Origin: Lachnospiraceae bacterium
GTDB lineage: Bacteria; Bacillota; Clostridia; Lachnospirales; Lachnospiraceae
Length of the DNA: 64,000 bases
Assembly: GCA_024698715.1 (NCBI GenBank)
Contig: JAILRA010000062.1
Location: forward strand, 1-64,000
Direction: 5' to 3'
The stretch's first letter is position 1. Each line of letters opens with the position of its first letter. Position numbers and translations under genes: made by a program. Shown here piece by piece: positions 18,196 to 27,728 of the stretch. The notes below the pieces were generated by a model that worked only from the letters and a program-made list of their open reading frames with translations, was not told the DNA's origin and searched no databases.

Positions 18196-19119
18196 TCAGA
18201 TTGAATCCGTGTCTATTTCCAAAAGGGTAAGGATAAGAGCCATTCTTACATACACACCGTATTGAACCTGTTTGAAATAAACGGCACGTTCATCATCATC
18301 AACTTCAACGGAAATCTCGTTAACTCTGGGTAGAGGGTGAAGAACGAGCATGTCTTTTTTGGCGAGAGCCATTTTTTCTTTGTTCAGGATATAGAAGTCT
18401 TTTAATCTTACATAATCTTCTTCGTTGAAGAATCTTTCTCTCTGAACTCTTGTCATGTATAAAAGATCGAGTTTGGGCATTACTTCCTCAAGTGAAATGA
18501 CTTCTTCGTAAGGAATATCTTTTTCTTTTAAATTGTCGGTTATGTATTCGGGAATTTTGAGTTCTTCCGGAGAAACAAAGATAAAAGTTATATCATTGTA
18601 TCTTGATAAAGCGTTGATAAGAGAGTGAACGGTTCGACCGAATTTCAGGTCGCCGCAAAGGCCGATTGTAAAACCGCTTAAACTTCCCTTGAGGGAACGA
18701 ATGGTAAGAAGATCGGTAAGAGTCTGAGTGGGATGCTGATGACCGCCGTCGCCGGCATTGATCACGGGAATGCGACTGTGTGTGGCTGCAACCATTGGTG
18801 CGCCTTCTTTGGGATGTCGCATAGCACAGATATCAGCGTAACATGAGATCATTCGAATAGTATCGGATACGCTTTCTCCTTTGGCTGCCGATGAAGAATT
18901 GGCATCTGAGAAACCGAGAACGTTTCCGCCTAAAGACAACATTGCGGATTCGAATGAAAGTCTTGTTCGGGTACTTGGTTCATAGAAGCATGTAGCAAGT
19001 TTTTTGCCGACACATGCGTGAGAGTATTTCTCCTTGTTTTTCTCAATGTCGTTGGCAAGATCGAAAAGTCGGTCGAGCTCCTCTACAGAGAAATCAAGAG
19101 GACTCATTAGATGTCGCAT
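18196..19119 (-). CDS. pyrB: aspartate carbamoyltransferase catalytic subunit
   Basis: 307 residues. Carbamoyl phosphate site PSTRTR (48-53), then SSAAKGES and the HPT loop HPTQTLTD, and HPLPR near the C-terminus. First committed step of pyrimidine synthesis. Start at the ATG after AGGAG; an upstream in-frame ATG lies between promoter and ribosome site and is rejected. The leader is only about 25 nt, so no PyrR-type attenuator fits here; the pyrI partner provides feedback instead. Confidence 0.96.
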   Translation of the reverse strand: MRHLMSPLDFSVEELDRLFDLANDIEKNKEKYSHACVGKKLATCFYEPSTRTRLSFESAMLSLGGNVLGFSDANSSSAAKGESVSDTIRMISCYADICAMRHPKEGAPMVAATHSRIPVINAGDGGHQHPTQTLTDLLTIRSLKGSLSGFTIGLCGDLKFGRTVHSLINALSRYNDITFIFVSPEELKIPEYITDNLKEKDIPYEEVISLEEVMPKLDLLYMTRVQRERFFNEEDYVRLKDFYILNKEKMALAKKDMLVLHPLPRVNEISVEVDDDERAVYFKQVQYGVYVRMALILTLLEIDTDSI

Positions 19120-19150
19120 AAGTTTTCTCCTGTTAAAATACATTTTTAAA

Positions 19151-19179
19151 ATCATACCACTTCAAATAATTGAAATCAA
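19151..19179 (-). promoter_or_regulatory. promoter of pyrBI
   Basis: On the minus strand, TTGATT, 17-bp spacer, TATGAT. It overlaps the plus-strand promoter at 19170-19198. Confidence 0.75.
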
Positions 19180-19198
19180 GAATTAAATGTAGTAGAAT
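19170..19198 (+). promoter_or_regulatory. promoter of the response regulator gene
   Basis: TTGAAA, 17-bp spacer, TAGAAT. It shares bases 19170-19179 with the divergent pyrB promoter, so RNA polymerase should not occupy both at once. Confidence 0.75.
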
Positions 19199-19258
19199 GA
19201 ATTTGCGTGGGCGTTGATTGTCCTACATTTATTTTTGTATTCTTAGGGGAGAAAAATA

Positions 19259-20038
19259 ATGAAAATAGTTGCTGCCGATGATGAATTGATAGCCTTGGAG
19301 GTTCTGGTTGATGCCATTAAGGAAGCTGAACCCACGGCCGAAGTGGTTGCTTTCAGAACCGGAAGGGAAGTATTGGATTATCTGTCCGAAAACAGCTGCG
19401 ATGTATGCTTTTTCGATATTGAGATGAGAGATATGAACGGTATTGAACTGGCATATGAAGCAAAGAAATATAATCCTAAGATAAATATCATATTTGTTAC
19501 CGGTTATTCGGAATATTCTCAGAATGCATTCGAAGTTCGTGCCAGCGGATATGTTTTAAAACCCGCAACGGCGGTTAAGATCGCGGAAGAGATCAGAAAC
19601 TTAAGAAACCCCGTTGAAGAGGGTAAGAATACATATGATTTTTATGTAAGGACTTTCGGAAATTTTGATGTATATGCCAAGGGAGAACCCATTATCTTTA
19701 AGAGGAGCAGATCAAAAGAACTTCTTGCTTATCTTATCGACAGAAAGGGAGCCGGTGCGACCAAAAAAGAAATAGCGCTTATCCTTTTCCCAAATCAAGA
19801 ATACGAGAGAAGAGTCGAAGATTACATTAACAAGATCTACAGAGAAATGACAAGATCTCTTGATGAAGCGGGATTTGGCGATATAGTTGTAAAGAAAAGA
19901 AATTATTACGCAATAGATCCCGAAAAGATCCGCTGCGACAGATACGATTTTGAGAAGGGTAAAGCTTCAGCGATAAAGGCATATATGGGTGAATATATGC
20001 AACAGTATCCCTGGGCATCTTTTAAGGTAATAAGATAA
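19259..20038 (+). CDS. response regulator with SARP-like winged-helix output domain
   Basis: 259 residues. Receiver domain 1-118 with acidic pocket AADDE (6-9), phospho-acceptor D53 in FFDIEM, T in FVTGYS and K in VLKPA. The output half (about 125-259) starts VRTFGNFDVYAKGEPI and contains RSKELLAYLIDRKG, the pattern of OmpR/SARP-type winged helices seen in Clostridial regulators. No kinase gene is adjacent, so it is an orphan. Followed closely by a PH-domain gene. Confidence 0.87.
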   Translation: MKIVAADDELIALEVLVDAIKEAEPTAEVVAFRTGREVLDYLSENSCDVCFFDIEMRDMNGIELAYEAKKYNPKINIIFVTGYSEYSQNAFEVRASGYVLKPATAVKIAEEIRNLRNPVEEGKNTYDFYVRTFGNFDVYAKGEPIIFKRSRSKELLAYLIDRKGAGATKKEIALILFPNQEYERRVEDYINKIYREMTRSLDEAGFGDIVVKKRNYYAIDPEKIRCDRYDFEKGKASAIKAYMGEYMQQYPWASFKVIR

Positions 20039-20057
20039 TTGCCGTTCGGAGGGTAAT

Positions 20058-20459
20058 ATGGGAAGCGAATTCAACGATGAAGAGGAAATGCTCGTAGAGA
20101 AGAAAAGATGGGCTCTTTTCGGACTGCCGTTTACATTTACTAAGTATTATGTCAAAAAAGACATTCTTACCATAGAGAGCGGATTTTTTAATAAGACCGA
20201 AGATGACTGTTACATGTATAAGATACAGGATGTTGAGCTTCAGAGAGGATTCTTCCAGCGTATGTTCGGTTTGGGCTGCGTGGTATGTTTTACGGGCGAT
20301 ACAACACATCCGAAACTTTATCTTCACAATATTAAGAATTCCAAGGAAACCAAGGATTTCATTCTTAAGTATTCCGAGGAAGCCAGACTTAAGAGAAGGA
20401 CTCTTAATACGCTTAATATCGGTGCTCACGATATAGATGATGTCGGAGAAGACTGTTAG
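20058..20459 (+). CDS. bacterial PH-domain protein (YdbS/YdbT-like)
   Basis: 133 residues without membrane segments. Residues about 20-115 match the bPH_2 fold: FTFTKYYVKKDILTIESG, then YKIQDVELQRGFFQRMFGLG and a final ILKYSEEARLKR helix. The membrane anchors found in the B. subtilis relatives are absent. Function unknown. It lies 19 bp behind the response regulator. Confidence 0.75.
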   Translation: MGSEFNDEEEMLVEKKRWALFGLPFTFTKYYVKKDILTIESGFFNKTEDDCYMYKIQDVELQRGFFQRMFGLGCVVCFTGDTTHPKLYLHNIKNSKETKDFILKYSEEARLKRRTLNTLNIGAHDIDDVGEDC

Positions 20460-20482
20460 TCGAAAAATTATGTAAACCATTC

Positions 20483-20504
20483 AGGCAGGTGTTACCTGCC
20501 TTTT
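20483..20504 (+). terminator. terminator-like hairpin after the PH gene
   Basis: Stem AGGCAGGT/ACCTGCCT with a 3-nt loop, then only four Ts; moderately convincing. Confidence 0.6.
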
Positions 20505-20509
20505 ATAAT

Positions 20510-20632
20510 GCAAAAGCCCGTAAAGAGAAAGCGATGCCTGATATGGCTGACGAACCGCGAAATCGGAAAGATCCGTCATCCTCGCCGGATTGTACGACGG
20601 TTGCAGGAAATCTTGCGTTTGAGAGGTATTAG
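20510..20632 (+). promoter_or_regulatory. structured leader of the folate operon
   Basis: A GC-richer stretch between the hairpin at 20483 and folC. GCGA (20531-20534) can pair with TCGC (20582-20585), enclosing GG/CC plus TGACG/CGTCA (20548-20552 with 20574-20578) and a small CCG/CGG hairpin; a further weak hairpin follows at 20603-20616. It does not show the conserved core of the THF, ZTP or other riboswitches I can recall. A 32-codon frame (20534-20632) ends directly against the folC ATG but has no good ribosome site. Confidence 0.45.
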
Positions 20633-21955
20633 ATGAAATATTTACAGTGCAGGGAATGGCTTGAAGAACGAAGAAAAAATATGGGAAGTGTTCCCGGACT
20701 TGACGAAGTTAATAGACTGCTGGATGAATTCGAAAGACCTGACAGAGACCTTAGATTCATCCATATAGCGGGTACAAACGGAAAAGGCAGCATTGGATAC
20801 CTTCTGGAACATTCTCTGGCAAACAACAAAATCAAGACCGGAAGATTTTTGTCTCCTGCCGTAACCGATGAGAGAGAAATAATACTTGTAAACGGCAAAA
20901 TTGTTCCAAAGATCATTTGGGAAAGATCCTTAAGCGAGATAATACTGCGGGTGGAAGAAAAAGATTTAAAGGCAACCGCGTTTGAAATAGAATTTGTTCT
21001 TTCTCTTTTGATATTTAAAGAGTTGAATTGCGAGCTTGTGATCCTTGAATGCGGGATGGGCGGGAAACTGGATGCAACCAACGCAACAGAAAGCACATTG
21101 GTTGACATAATTTCTTCAATCAGTATTGACCATTGTAATTTTTTAGGTAATACATTGAAGGATATAAGTTTACATAAGTTCGGCATAATGAAACCCGGAT
21201 CAAAAAATGTTGTTCTTTCTGTACAAAAGCCCGAAATTTGTGATTATTTTGACGAATATATTAAGGACAATGATCTTAAATGCAATGTATTATGGTGTGA
21301 AAAATCCCGGATCAAAGGAAAGATTGACAAAAAGAGCGTAAACAAAGACTGGATAATATCTTATAAAGACCGAAAAGATTATATTCTGGCACTTAAGGGA
21401 TATAACCAGCTTGAAAATGCTGCCTGTGTATTCGATACTTTGGATATTCTTATGAAAGAAGGATATCAGATAAAAGAAAACGGAGTTAAAAAAGCTTTCA
21501 GGGAAGCTAAATGGAGCGCCAGATTCGAGATCATAAATAAAGAGAATACTTTTGTTCTTGACGGAGCCCATAATATTGACGCCGTTCACAGGCTTTTTGA
21601 AAATATCAACTTATATTTTACAAACAGAAGACTGATATATATAATGGGAATGTATAAAGACAAGGCATTTGAAGAAGTCGTATCTTTTTGTGCTCCTTTT
21701 GCCAAAGCGATAGTGACGGTCACGCCGAAAGACGGAGCCAGAGCGATCGATGCATTTGATCTCGGAAAATGCGTCAGGGAATACAATGAAAATGTTACGG
21801 CTTCGGATTCGTATGAGGAAGCACTTGAGATCGCATCGCTTCTGGCCGATAAAAAGGATGTGATCCTGATATTCGGTTCGTTATCCTTTATGGGCGATTT
21901 CGAGAGACTGCTTTTATCGGATAAAATGCTTTTAAAAGAAAAGAGAATGAAATGA
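20633..21955 (+). CDS. folC: folylpolyglutamate synthase / dihydrofolate synthase
   Basis: 440-residue Mur-ligase-type enzyme that adds glutamate to dihydropteroate and folates. P-loop IAGTNGKGS (45-53), [12 protein letters not shown], the [11 protein letters not shown] motif, and the C-terminal domain with LDGAHN. Heads folC-folE-folP: it overlaps folE by the 4-bp ATGA, so translation is coupled. Start preceded by GAGAGGT. Confidence 0.94.
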   Translation: MKYLQCREWLEERRKNMGSVPGLDEVNRLLDEFERPDRDLRFIHIAGTNGKGSIGYLLEHSLANNKIKTGRFLSPAVTDEREIILVNGKIVPKIIWERSLSEIILRVEEKDLKATAFEIEFVLSLLIFKELNCELVILECGMGGKLDATNATESTLVDIISSISIDHCNFLGNTLKDISLHKFGIMKPGSKNVVLSVQKPEICDYFDEYIKDNDLKCNVLWCEKSRIKGKIDKKSVNKDWIISYKDRKDYILALKGYNQLENAACVFDTLDILMKEGYQIKENGVKKAFREAKWSARFEIINKENTFVLDGAHNIDAVHRLFENINLYFTNRRLIYIMGMYKDKAFEEVVSFCAPFAKAIVTVTPKDGARAIDAFDLGKCVREYNENVTASDSYEEALEIASLLADKKDVILIFGSLSFMGDFERLLLSDKMLLKEKRMK

Positions 21956-22506
21956 TAGACGAGAACAAGATAAAAGAAGGCGTCAGGCTTCTCCTCGAAG
22001 GTATCGGTGAAGATGTTACCAGAGAGGGATTGAAGGATACGCCGGACAGAATAGCGAGAATGTATTCGGAGATCTATGCCGGATACGAGGATGATGCAAA
22101 GAATCATTTATCCAAAAGATTTCATGTGGACAACAATGATATCGTTCTGGAAAAAAACATTGTTTTTTATTCGACCTGCGAACATCATATGATGCCTTTT
22201 TACGGTACGGCACATATAGCATATATTCCCAATAACGAAGTAGTGGGTATCTCCAAACTGGCCAGAACTCTGGAAGTATATGCAAGGAGACTGCAGATTC
22301 AGGAAAGACTTACCGAAGAAGTTGCGGAAAGCATTTATAAAGAATTAAATGCACGCGGTGTAATGGTGGTCATTGAAGCCGAACATATGTGTATGACGAT
22401 GAGAGGCATTAAGAAACCCGGAAGCAAAACCGTAACAATGGCCGGAAAAGGTCTTTTTGAAAAAGAAGAATACAGAAACAGATTTTTTGATATGATGAGG
22501 ATCTGA
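21952..22506 (+). CDS. folE: GTP cyclohydrolase I
   Basis: 184 residues. Converts GTP to dihydroneopterin triphosphate. Zinc ligands in [10 protein letters not shown] (C76, H79) and [10 protein letters not shown] (second Cys), catalytic region VGISKLAR and the C-terminal [11 protein letters not shown] are present. Second gene of the fol operon, overlapping folC by 4 bp; folP starts 2 bp after its stop. Confidence 0.96.
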   Translation: MIDENKIKEGVRLLLEGIGEDVTREGLKDTPDRIARMYSEIYAGYEDDAKNHLSKRFHVDNNDIVLEKNIVFYSTCEHHMMPFYGTAHIAYIPNNEVVGISKLARTLEVYARRLQIQERLTEEVAESIYKELNARGVMVVIEAEHMCMTMRGIKKPGSKTVTMAGKGLFEKEEYRNRFFDMMRI

Positions 22507-22507
22507 A

Positions 22508-23323
22508 ATGAGAGAGATTAAAATCGGAAACAGAGTATTTGATCTGATAAATCACACTTATGTAATGGGTATATTAAATGTTACTCCCGATTCATTTTCG
22601 GACGGCGGGATGTATCTTAATACCGAAGCGGCAGTAAAGAGAGCCATTCAGATGGTAAATGACGGTGCAGATATCATTGATGTCGGTGGTGAATCCACCA
22701 AACCCGGATATACACCGGTAAGTGCCGCAGAGCAGATCGAGAGGGTAATGCCTGTCATTGAGGAAATTAAGAAAAGGATCGACGTTCCCGTTTCGATAGA
22801 TACATACAATGCCGAAGTAGCGAGAGAAGCGATCAACGCCGGATGTGATATGGTAAATGACATCTGGGCGCTTCAGGATACTGAAGAAATGGCCAAATTA
22901 ATAGCGGATACACATGTTGTCTGTGTGCTCATGCATAACCGTAAGAATGCTGTGTATGATGATTTCAGAAAAGATGTTTTATCGGATCTGGGTATTTATC
23001 TCGATAAGGCACTCGCAGCCGGAATAGATATCGACAAGATCATTCTCGACCCCGGTATTGGTTTTGCCAAAACATATGAACAGAACCTCAGCATCATTCA
23101 TCATATAGATGACATCAAAGATCTCGGATGCCCGATACTTATCGGTACAAGCAGAAAATCAGTTATCGGTCTGACACTTGATCTTCCGATATTCGAACGT
23201 GTCGAAGGAACCATTGCGACTACGGTCATAGCATGTATGAAGGGTGTTAATTTCGTCAGGGTTCATGATGTAAGGGAAAATGTCAGAGCCATCAGAATGA
23301 CGGAAGCTATTCTGAATGCCTGA
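22508..23323 (+). CDS. folP: dihydropteroate synthase
   Basis: 271 residues. Signatures GILNVTPDSFSDGG, DIIDVGGESTKPG, NDIWA, DPGIGFAKT and GTSRKS (the sulfonamide-target enzyme) are all visible. Joins hydroxymethylpterin pyrophosphate with p-aminobenzoate. Last gene of the operon, closed by the terminator at 23370. Confidence 0.96.
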   Translation: MREIKIGNRVFDLINHTYVMGILNVTPDSFSDGGMYLNTEAAVKRAIQMVNDGADIIDVGGESTKPGYTPVSAAEQIERVMPVIEEIKKRIDVPVSIDTYNAEVAREAINAGCDMVNDIWALQDTEEMAKLIADTHVVCVLMHNRKNAVYDDFRKDVLSDLGIYLDKALAAGIDIDKIILDPGIGFAKTYEQNLSIIHHIDDIKDLGCPILIGTSRKSVIGLTLDLPIFERVEGTIATTVIACMKGVNFVRVHDVRENVRAIRMTEAILNA

Positions 23324-23369
23324 TCGGGATCGATATACGGATCTTTGAATATTGAAACACAAAATAAAG

Positions 23370-23415
23370 AAACGCAATTCATTTCGTGTATAAACGGAAA
23401 AGAATTGCGTTTTTT
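23370..23415. terminator. bidirectional terminator between folP and folBK
   Basis: Stem AAACGCAATTC/GAATTGCGTTT with a 21-nt loop, T-run on the plus side and A-rich flank on the other. Confidence 0.75.
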
Positions 23416-23461
23416 GTATGAATGCCGACCTGATGAAATTTTCAGGTGAACCGAAAGTTTT

Positions 23462-24280
23462 TTATTTAGATTTCAACCTGTTCAAAAGTTCCGATGCAGT
23501 TAACATAAGTCTGGGGTGAATGACATACGGATCGATCTCGCAAAGGGGTTCCAAAACAAAAGATCTGTTTATCATATCAGCATGGGGGATGATAAGATTG
23601 TCGGTTGACATAACAAGATCATCATAAAGGATTATATCCAGATCGAGAGTCCTCGGACCCCAGTGTATCTTTCTTTCCCTTCCGGCTTCGTTTTCTTCAA
23701 TATGAATTCTTGCGAGAAGTTCTTCGGGAGAGTAGAGAGTATGTATCTTGAATACACAGTTTAAAAAATCATCCTGTTCGGTCACACCGTAAGGCTTGGT
23801 CTCAATAAGCTTTGAAACGGAAATGATATTTATGCATTCGTCCGATTCGAGATTGGCGATCGCGTCTTCGATATATGCTTCACGGTCGCCCATATTGGAA
23901 CCTGCCGAAATATATGCGGTATGCCTGCTTCTTTCGACTTTAAGGGATACGGTGTCAAATTTCATCGGGATAGGAGCATCGGGCTTACATATCTCCAATG
24001 TGACTTTTTGTATTTTGGAAAAATTAAGAAGAAGTTTTCTTGAAAGCTCGTTAACGAGAGTTTCGAGAAGATTTACCTGATTTACGACCATATAGTCTTT
24101 GATGAAATCACAGACTTTGGCATAATCCAGAGTGTCTTCGATATCATCGCTCATACCCGATGTCAGAGTATCGGTATCAAATTCCGCATTAATGATAAAA
24201 CGCTGTCCTTTGAGTTTCTCATTTTCGTATACACCGTGGTGCGCGAAAACTTCAAGACCCCGAATGATGATCTTATCCAT
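23462..24280 (-). CDS. folBK: bifunctional dihydroneopterin aldolase / HPPK
   Basis: 272 residues in two parts. Residues 1-115 are FolB (MDKIIIRGLEVFAHHGVYENE, then LLETLVNELS), which cleaves dihydroneopterin; residues about 118-272 are FolK (YISAGSNMGDR, GPRTLDLDIILYDD), which pyrophosphorylates the product. FolB-FolK fusions are common in Clostridia. It faces folP instead of joining the fol operon, so the pathway is split over two transcripts. Start after GGAGGGG. Confidence 0.94.
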   Translation of the reverse strand: MDKIIIRGLEVFAHHGVYENEKLKGQRFIINAEFDTDTLTSGMSDDIEDTLDYAKVCDFIKDYMVVNQVNLLETLVNELSRKLLLNFSKIQKVTLEICKPDAPIPMKFDTVSLKVERSRHTAYISAGSNMGDREAYIEDAIANLESDECINIISVSKLIETKPYGVTEQDDFLNCVFKIHTLYSPEELLARIHIEENEAGRERKIHWGPRTLDLDIILYDDLVMSTDNLIIPHADMINRSFVLEPLCEIDPYVIHPRLMLTASELLNRLKSK

Positions 24281-24319
24281 TCCAACCCCTCCTTTGAATA
24301 TTTGATCAAATGTATTTAA

Positions 24320-25363
24320 TCAGTCGAAAACAGCGGAAATCGCCGCATCGAATTCGGTAACGTTTATGCTTCCGTAAGCCGGTGTTTTGTATGTGATGGT
24401 ATTATTTTCAAACGGCTGGAAATAAACGTATCTGTCGGTCAGGTTAATGGCCGTATAGTTACCGCTCTTGATAATCTCTTCGCTTGATCCGTCTATGGTA
24501 ATACGTTTGAGACAGGGATTTTTGGCATCATTTTTCTGGTAATAAATATAATCCGTATTGAGATTGAAACAGTCAACTCTGTCTTTTGTGAGGATCTCGA
24601 CATTTTCATCGGAGATCGAATATCTGCATAATCGGTAATTATGATCTATATCCATAAAATAAATATAATTACCCATACGGATCGGATTCCACATATTGAT
24701 TCTTACATATTCGGTAATGCTGTCATCCGCGGTATCGAGTATCATAAGAAAGTGATTGCTTTCATTGTTCGTGAAATAGATCACATCCCCGTATACTCCG
24801 GCGGGATTGATGATGGAATTCGAAAGATCGATATCATTTTTTCCGTCGGTACTCATTTTGCTTAAATGAACACCTTTAACTTTATCGTAATCCAAAAAAT
24901 AGATACTGTTGTCAATGAGGATCATTTCGAGTGACGGATCTCTGGTAAGAGTAACTCCCGATCTGCCGTTTTTCTTGCAGCGGTTGATACCCATGACTCT
25001 TCTTAAGAAACCAAGACCCGTGGAAGTGGAAGAGTCGGCCATGTAATAATAAATATATTTGCCGGCCACATTGATATACTGTACTTTTGCGTTGAGTATT
25101 TTTTTGACTTCGGTTTCATCGGGATTCATACTGTATAAAGAACCGCTGTCATATGAATTGGCAAAATAAACTTTGCCGTCATTTTCGCAAAAAAGACCCT
25201 GATTGTAGATGTTTCCCGCAGTGTTTCCGACTGTTCCCTGAGGATTCTTCGGAACCTTGTTGGGGTATCTGGAGACAATGGAAAAACTGACGGCAAACAA
25301 AACAAGTGCTGCCGATATGATTATCAGGGGTATAAAGCCTTTGTTCTTTTTCTTTTTGGACAT
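24320..25363 (-). CDS. membrane-anchored DUF5050-type beta-propeller protein
   Basis: 347 residues: basic N-terminus, one TM segment (about 10-28), then an extracellular domain of repeats such as GKVYFANSYDSGSLYSMNPD and GKYIYYYMAD, each a KIYY-type strand plus a residue-listing loop, as in DUF5050 propellers. Probably a surface sensor or binding protein; ligand unknown. It is the last gene of the MoxR-DUF58-transglutaminase chain, 22 bp after the transglutaminase gene. Confidence 0.82.
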   Translation of the reverse strand: MSKKKKNKGFIPLIIISAALVLFAVSFSIVSRYPNKVPKNPQGTVGNTAGNIYNQGLFCENDGKVYFANSYDSGSLYSMNPDETEVKKILNAKVQYINVAGKYIYYYMADSSTSTGLGFLRRVMGINRCKKNGRSGVTLTRDPSLEMILIDNSIYFLDYDKVKGVHLSKMSTDGKNDIDLSNSIINPAGVYGDVIYFTNNESNHFLMILDTADDSITEYVRINMWNPIRMGNYIYFMDIDHNYRLCRYSISDENVEILTKDRVDCFNLNTDYIYYQKNDAKNPCLKRITIDGSSEEIIKSGNYTAINLTDRYVYFQPFENNTITYKTPAYGSINVTEFDAAISAVFD

Positions 25364-25385
25364 ACTGCCTCTTTTCCGTGCCTGA

Positions 25386-27728
25386 TTATGAATACATTAT
25401 TCTTTCGTAGTATTCAAACAGTTTTTCGGTGTCGATCTCTTTTTTCTTTTTATGAGTGTTGTTGTAATATGCAATGTACAGATCGTAGCTCTCTTTGACA
25501 TCATCGGGAAGAGGGTTTTTCTTTTTGATGAAACCTTTCCTTCGCAGCATCTTTACAAGCTTATTGTATTCGTACATTACCAGATTGTATTCATCATTAT
25601 TCGCTTTATAAACAGCGAGTTTTATTCTTAATATAATTAATCTTACTATCAGATATAAGACAAATGCAACCGCTACTACGGAAAAAACAACAAAAAGAGT
25701 GGAAGCAACCGAGGAAGTGTTGATATCGAACATTTCCAGGATGCTTTTTGCGCTGAAATTCGTATTGTTCTGATTTTGTCCAAAGTTTCCGAGACTCTCA
25801 TAGTTCAATGTATTGGATGAGAGTGAACTGAACAAGAATCCGAAATCGTACAGTGACGGTGAAACGTCATCGTCGCCGAAAGAGGGGATCGTCGCTTCAA
25901 AAGGAACGAAACCGTATCCGTCAAGGTAGATCTCTATCCAGGCATGAGCATATGAGTCGTTGACGGGAACCTTGATAACGTTTTCGATCTCGGTAAGGCT
26001 TTCTCCGGAATACCATTCGGAATAGTCATTATCTGTGAGGATCGCATCGTCATATACAAGTGAAATGGGAATACAGTATCCTTCACAGTATCTTGCCGGG
26101 ACGCCCATTTCACGCAAAAGCATGACTGTTGCCGAAGCGAAATGAGCACAAAAACCGCGCTTTTGGGAATTAAGGAAATATTCGACATAGTCTCTTCGAT
26201 AAGTCGGAGTGCTTCCCGGAGACATCGTATAATCGAAATTCTTGAAGAAATATGAGTAAACGGCATTGAAACAGGCGATCCTGTACCGGTTGACATCTGT
26301 TTCTTCGATCGTATCAAAAGGTTCGATCACGTTATCGAGAGTTTCTTTGAGATAATCGGGTACTTCCAGACACTGGGTATAGACATAGTCATAATATTCG
26401 GGATCTTTGAGAAGTTCGTCTTCAACCGGTGCTTCAAAATCTTTTAATCTTAAATACGGAGTATAGGAAACATAATAAAGATCGTTTCTTCCTTCGGCGT
26501 ATTCCAGATCTTTTCTGCCGGAAAAATAAGGTAAAAACGTATTTTCGAGTCCTCCGTCAATATTTTCTATTTCCATTTTTGCATGATTGTTAAGATTATA
26601 ATCACGCGTGTTCTCAAAATCGGAAAAATCTTTTTCCGACTCAAACCATTCGCTTCGGGTATATATGGTTCCCGTATAGGCTTTAAGGTAAACAGTATCG
26701 AAATTGATGGGTACAAAAGAAACGTTAAGGTCGGTTTCAAAATCCGGACGGACCTGACTGACGCCGCCGAGTTTTCCGTTTGCAAGACCGCCGGTGGAAG
26801 AATAGGCATCGAACAGTCCGCTCAAACCTGTCTGTATATATATCTTGACATATTCTTCAGTCTGTTTTCTGATTACGTTTCCGGCAACTTTGGGCCCCGG
26901 TGTGCTGGCGGGAATGAACAGGATCACGGTTAAAATAACGGAAACCGCAAGAGAAATGACCAGTGAGGTCATGAAAACCGGAGTGTCCGCCTGATACGAA
27001 TACGTATTTTCTTTTCGCCGTTTGAATCTTAAAAACTCATGAGTGCGTTTACCTTTAACCTGCATTCTGGAATGACCGGATAACTGCAGGAAGATTATGC
27101 ATGTATAGACGAAGAGAAGGCCGAATAAATATGTTATGGGCGGGATCTTCTGAATGAAAACTGGTATTTCGATAAAAGGAAAGGTTACAAGTGCGGTTTC
27201 ACCGGCATTCATGTAACCCGAGATCGCAACGTTTAAAAGTATGGCAATGAATGCGCCCATAAAAAGAGCCGCAAACGTAACCGTAAGATATCTGTCCGCA
27301 ACAAGTTCCTGTGCTTCTCTGACGGTGGACAGTGCAAAATAGTCGGAATAGTTTTCGAAAATGATATTGATAACGGCCTGAAAGCCCGAATAAACGGGCG
27401 CATAGTATCGTGCCAGTTCTATCGTGAAAGCGAGGAACAGGACTATATAGAAAAGATAGAATACGAATTTGTTGTAATAGAGCATGGATACATAAGCCGA
27501 GAAAAATATAAAGGCAATGATGATTACCGGCTTGTTGTAACTTATTTCAAAGGCATCGAGAAGACCGCAGATCGAACAGTAAGTTGCAATAAAGATCAGA
27601 AAACCTTTAAAAAGGCACAGGAAAAGACGGTTGCTCTGCTTTTGCTGAGTAATCTCACCAACAACCAGATGATTGTCGTTTATTTCTTTTTTGTAGATAA
27701 GTTTTTCGATGCGGGAAAGCATGATCAT
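25386..27728 (-). CDS. transglutaminase-like membrane protein
   Basis: 780 residues. About seven TM helices in the first 240 residues plus one near 275, a long extracellular region, a transglutaminase-like domain with catalytic Cys in GFCAHFASATVMLLREMG and His in YAHAWIEIYLDGYGFVPFEA (Glu at the usual Asp position), then a TM helix (about 680-705) and a cytosolic tail. This is the TgpA-like architecture usually coded with MoxR and DUF58 genes. Substrate unknown; peptide or cell-wall processing is inferred. Its start overlaps the DUF58 stop by ATGA. Confidence 0.88.
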   Translation of the reverse strand: MIMLSRIEKLIYKKEINDNHLVVGEITQQKQSNRLFLCLFKGFLIFIATYCSICGLLDAFEISYNKPVIIIAFIFFSAYVSMLYYNKFVFYLFYIVLFLAFTIELARYYAPVYSGFQAVINIIFENYSDYFALSTVREAQELVADRYLTVTFAALFMGAFIAILLNVAISGYMNAGETALVTFPFIEIPVFIQKIPPITYLFGLLFVYTCIIFLQLSGHSRMQVKGKRTHEFLRFKRRKENTYSYQADTPVFMTSLVISLAVSVILTVILFIPASTPGPKVAGNVIRKQTEEYVKIYIQTGLSGLFDAYSSTGGLANGKLGGVSQVRPDFETDLNVSFVPINFDTVYLKAYTGTIYTRSEWFESEKDFSDFENTRDYNLNNHAKMEIENIDGGLENTFLPYFSGRKDLEYAEGRNDLYYVSYTPYLRLKDFEAPVEDELLKDPEYYDYVYTQCLEVPDYLKETLDNVIEPFDTIEETDVNRYRIACFNAVYSYFFKNFDYTMSPGSTPTYRRDYVEYFLNSQKRGFCAHFASATVMLLREMGVPARYCEGYCIPISLVYDDAILTDNDYSEWYSGESLTEIENVIKVPVNDSYAHAWIEIYLDGYGFVPFEATIPSFGDDDVSPSLYDFGFLFSSLSSNTLNYESLGNFGQNQNNTNFSAKSILEMFDINTSSVASTLFVVFSVVAVAFVLYLIVRLIILRIKLAVYKANNDEYNLVMYEYNKLVKMLRRKGFIKKKNPLPDDVKESYDLYIAYYNNTHKKKKEIDTEKLFEYYERIMYS

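Noticed and set aside
20510..20632. THF or ZTP riboswitch before folC
   Set aside because: Expected cores (such as CGCGTTAAGTG of THF) are absent; kept only as an unassigned structured leader.
20534..20632. 32-codon ORF abutting folC
   Set aside because: No adequate ribosome site and it overlaps predicted stems; mentioned but not called as a gene.
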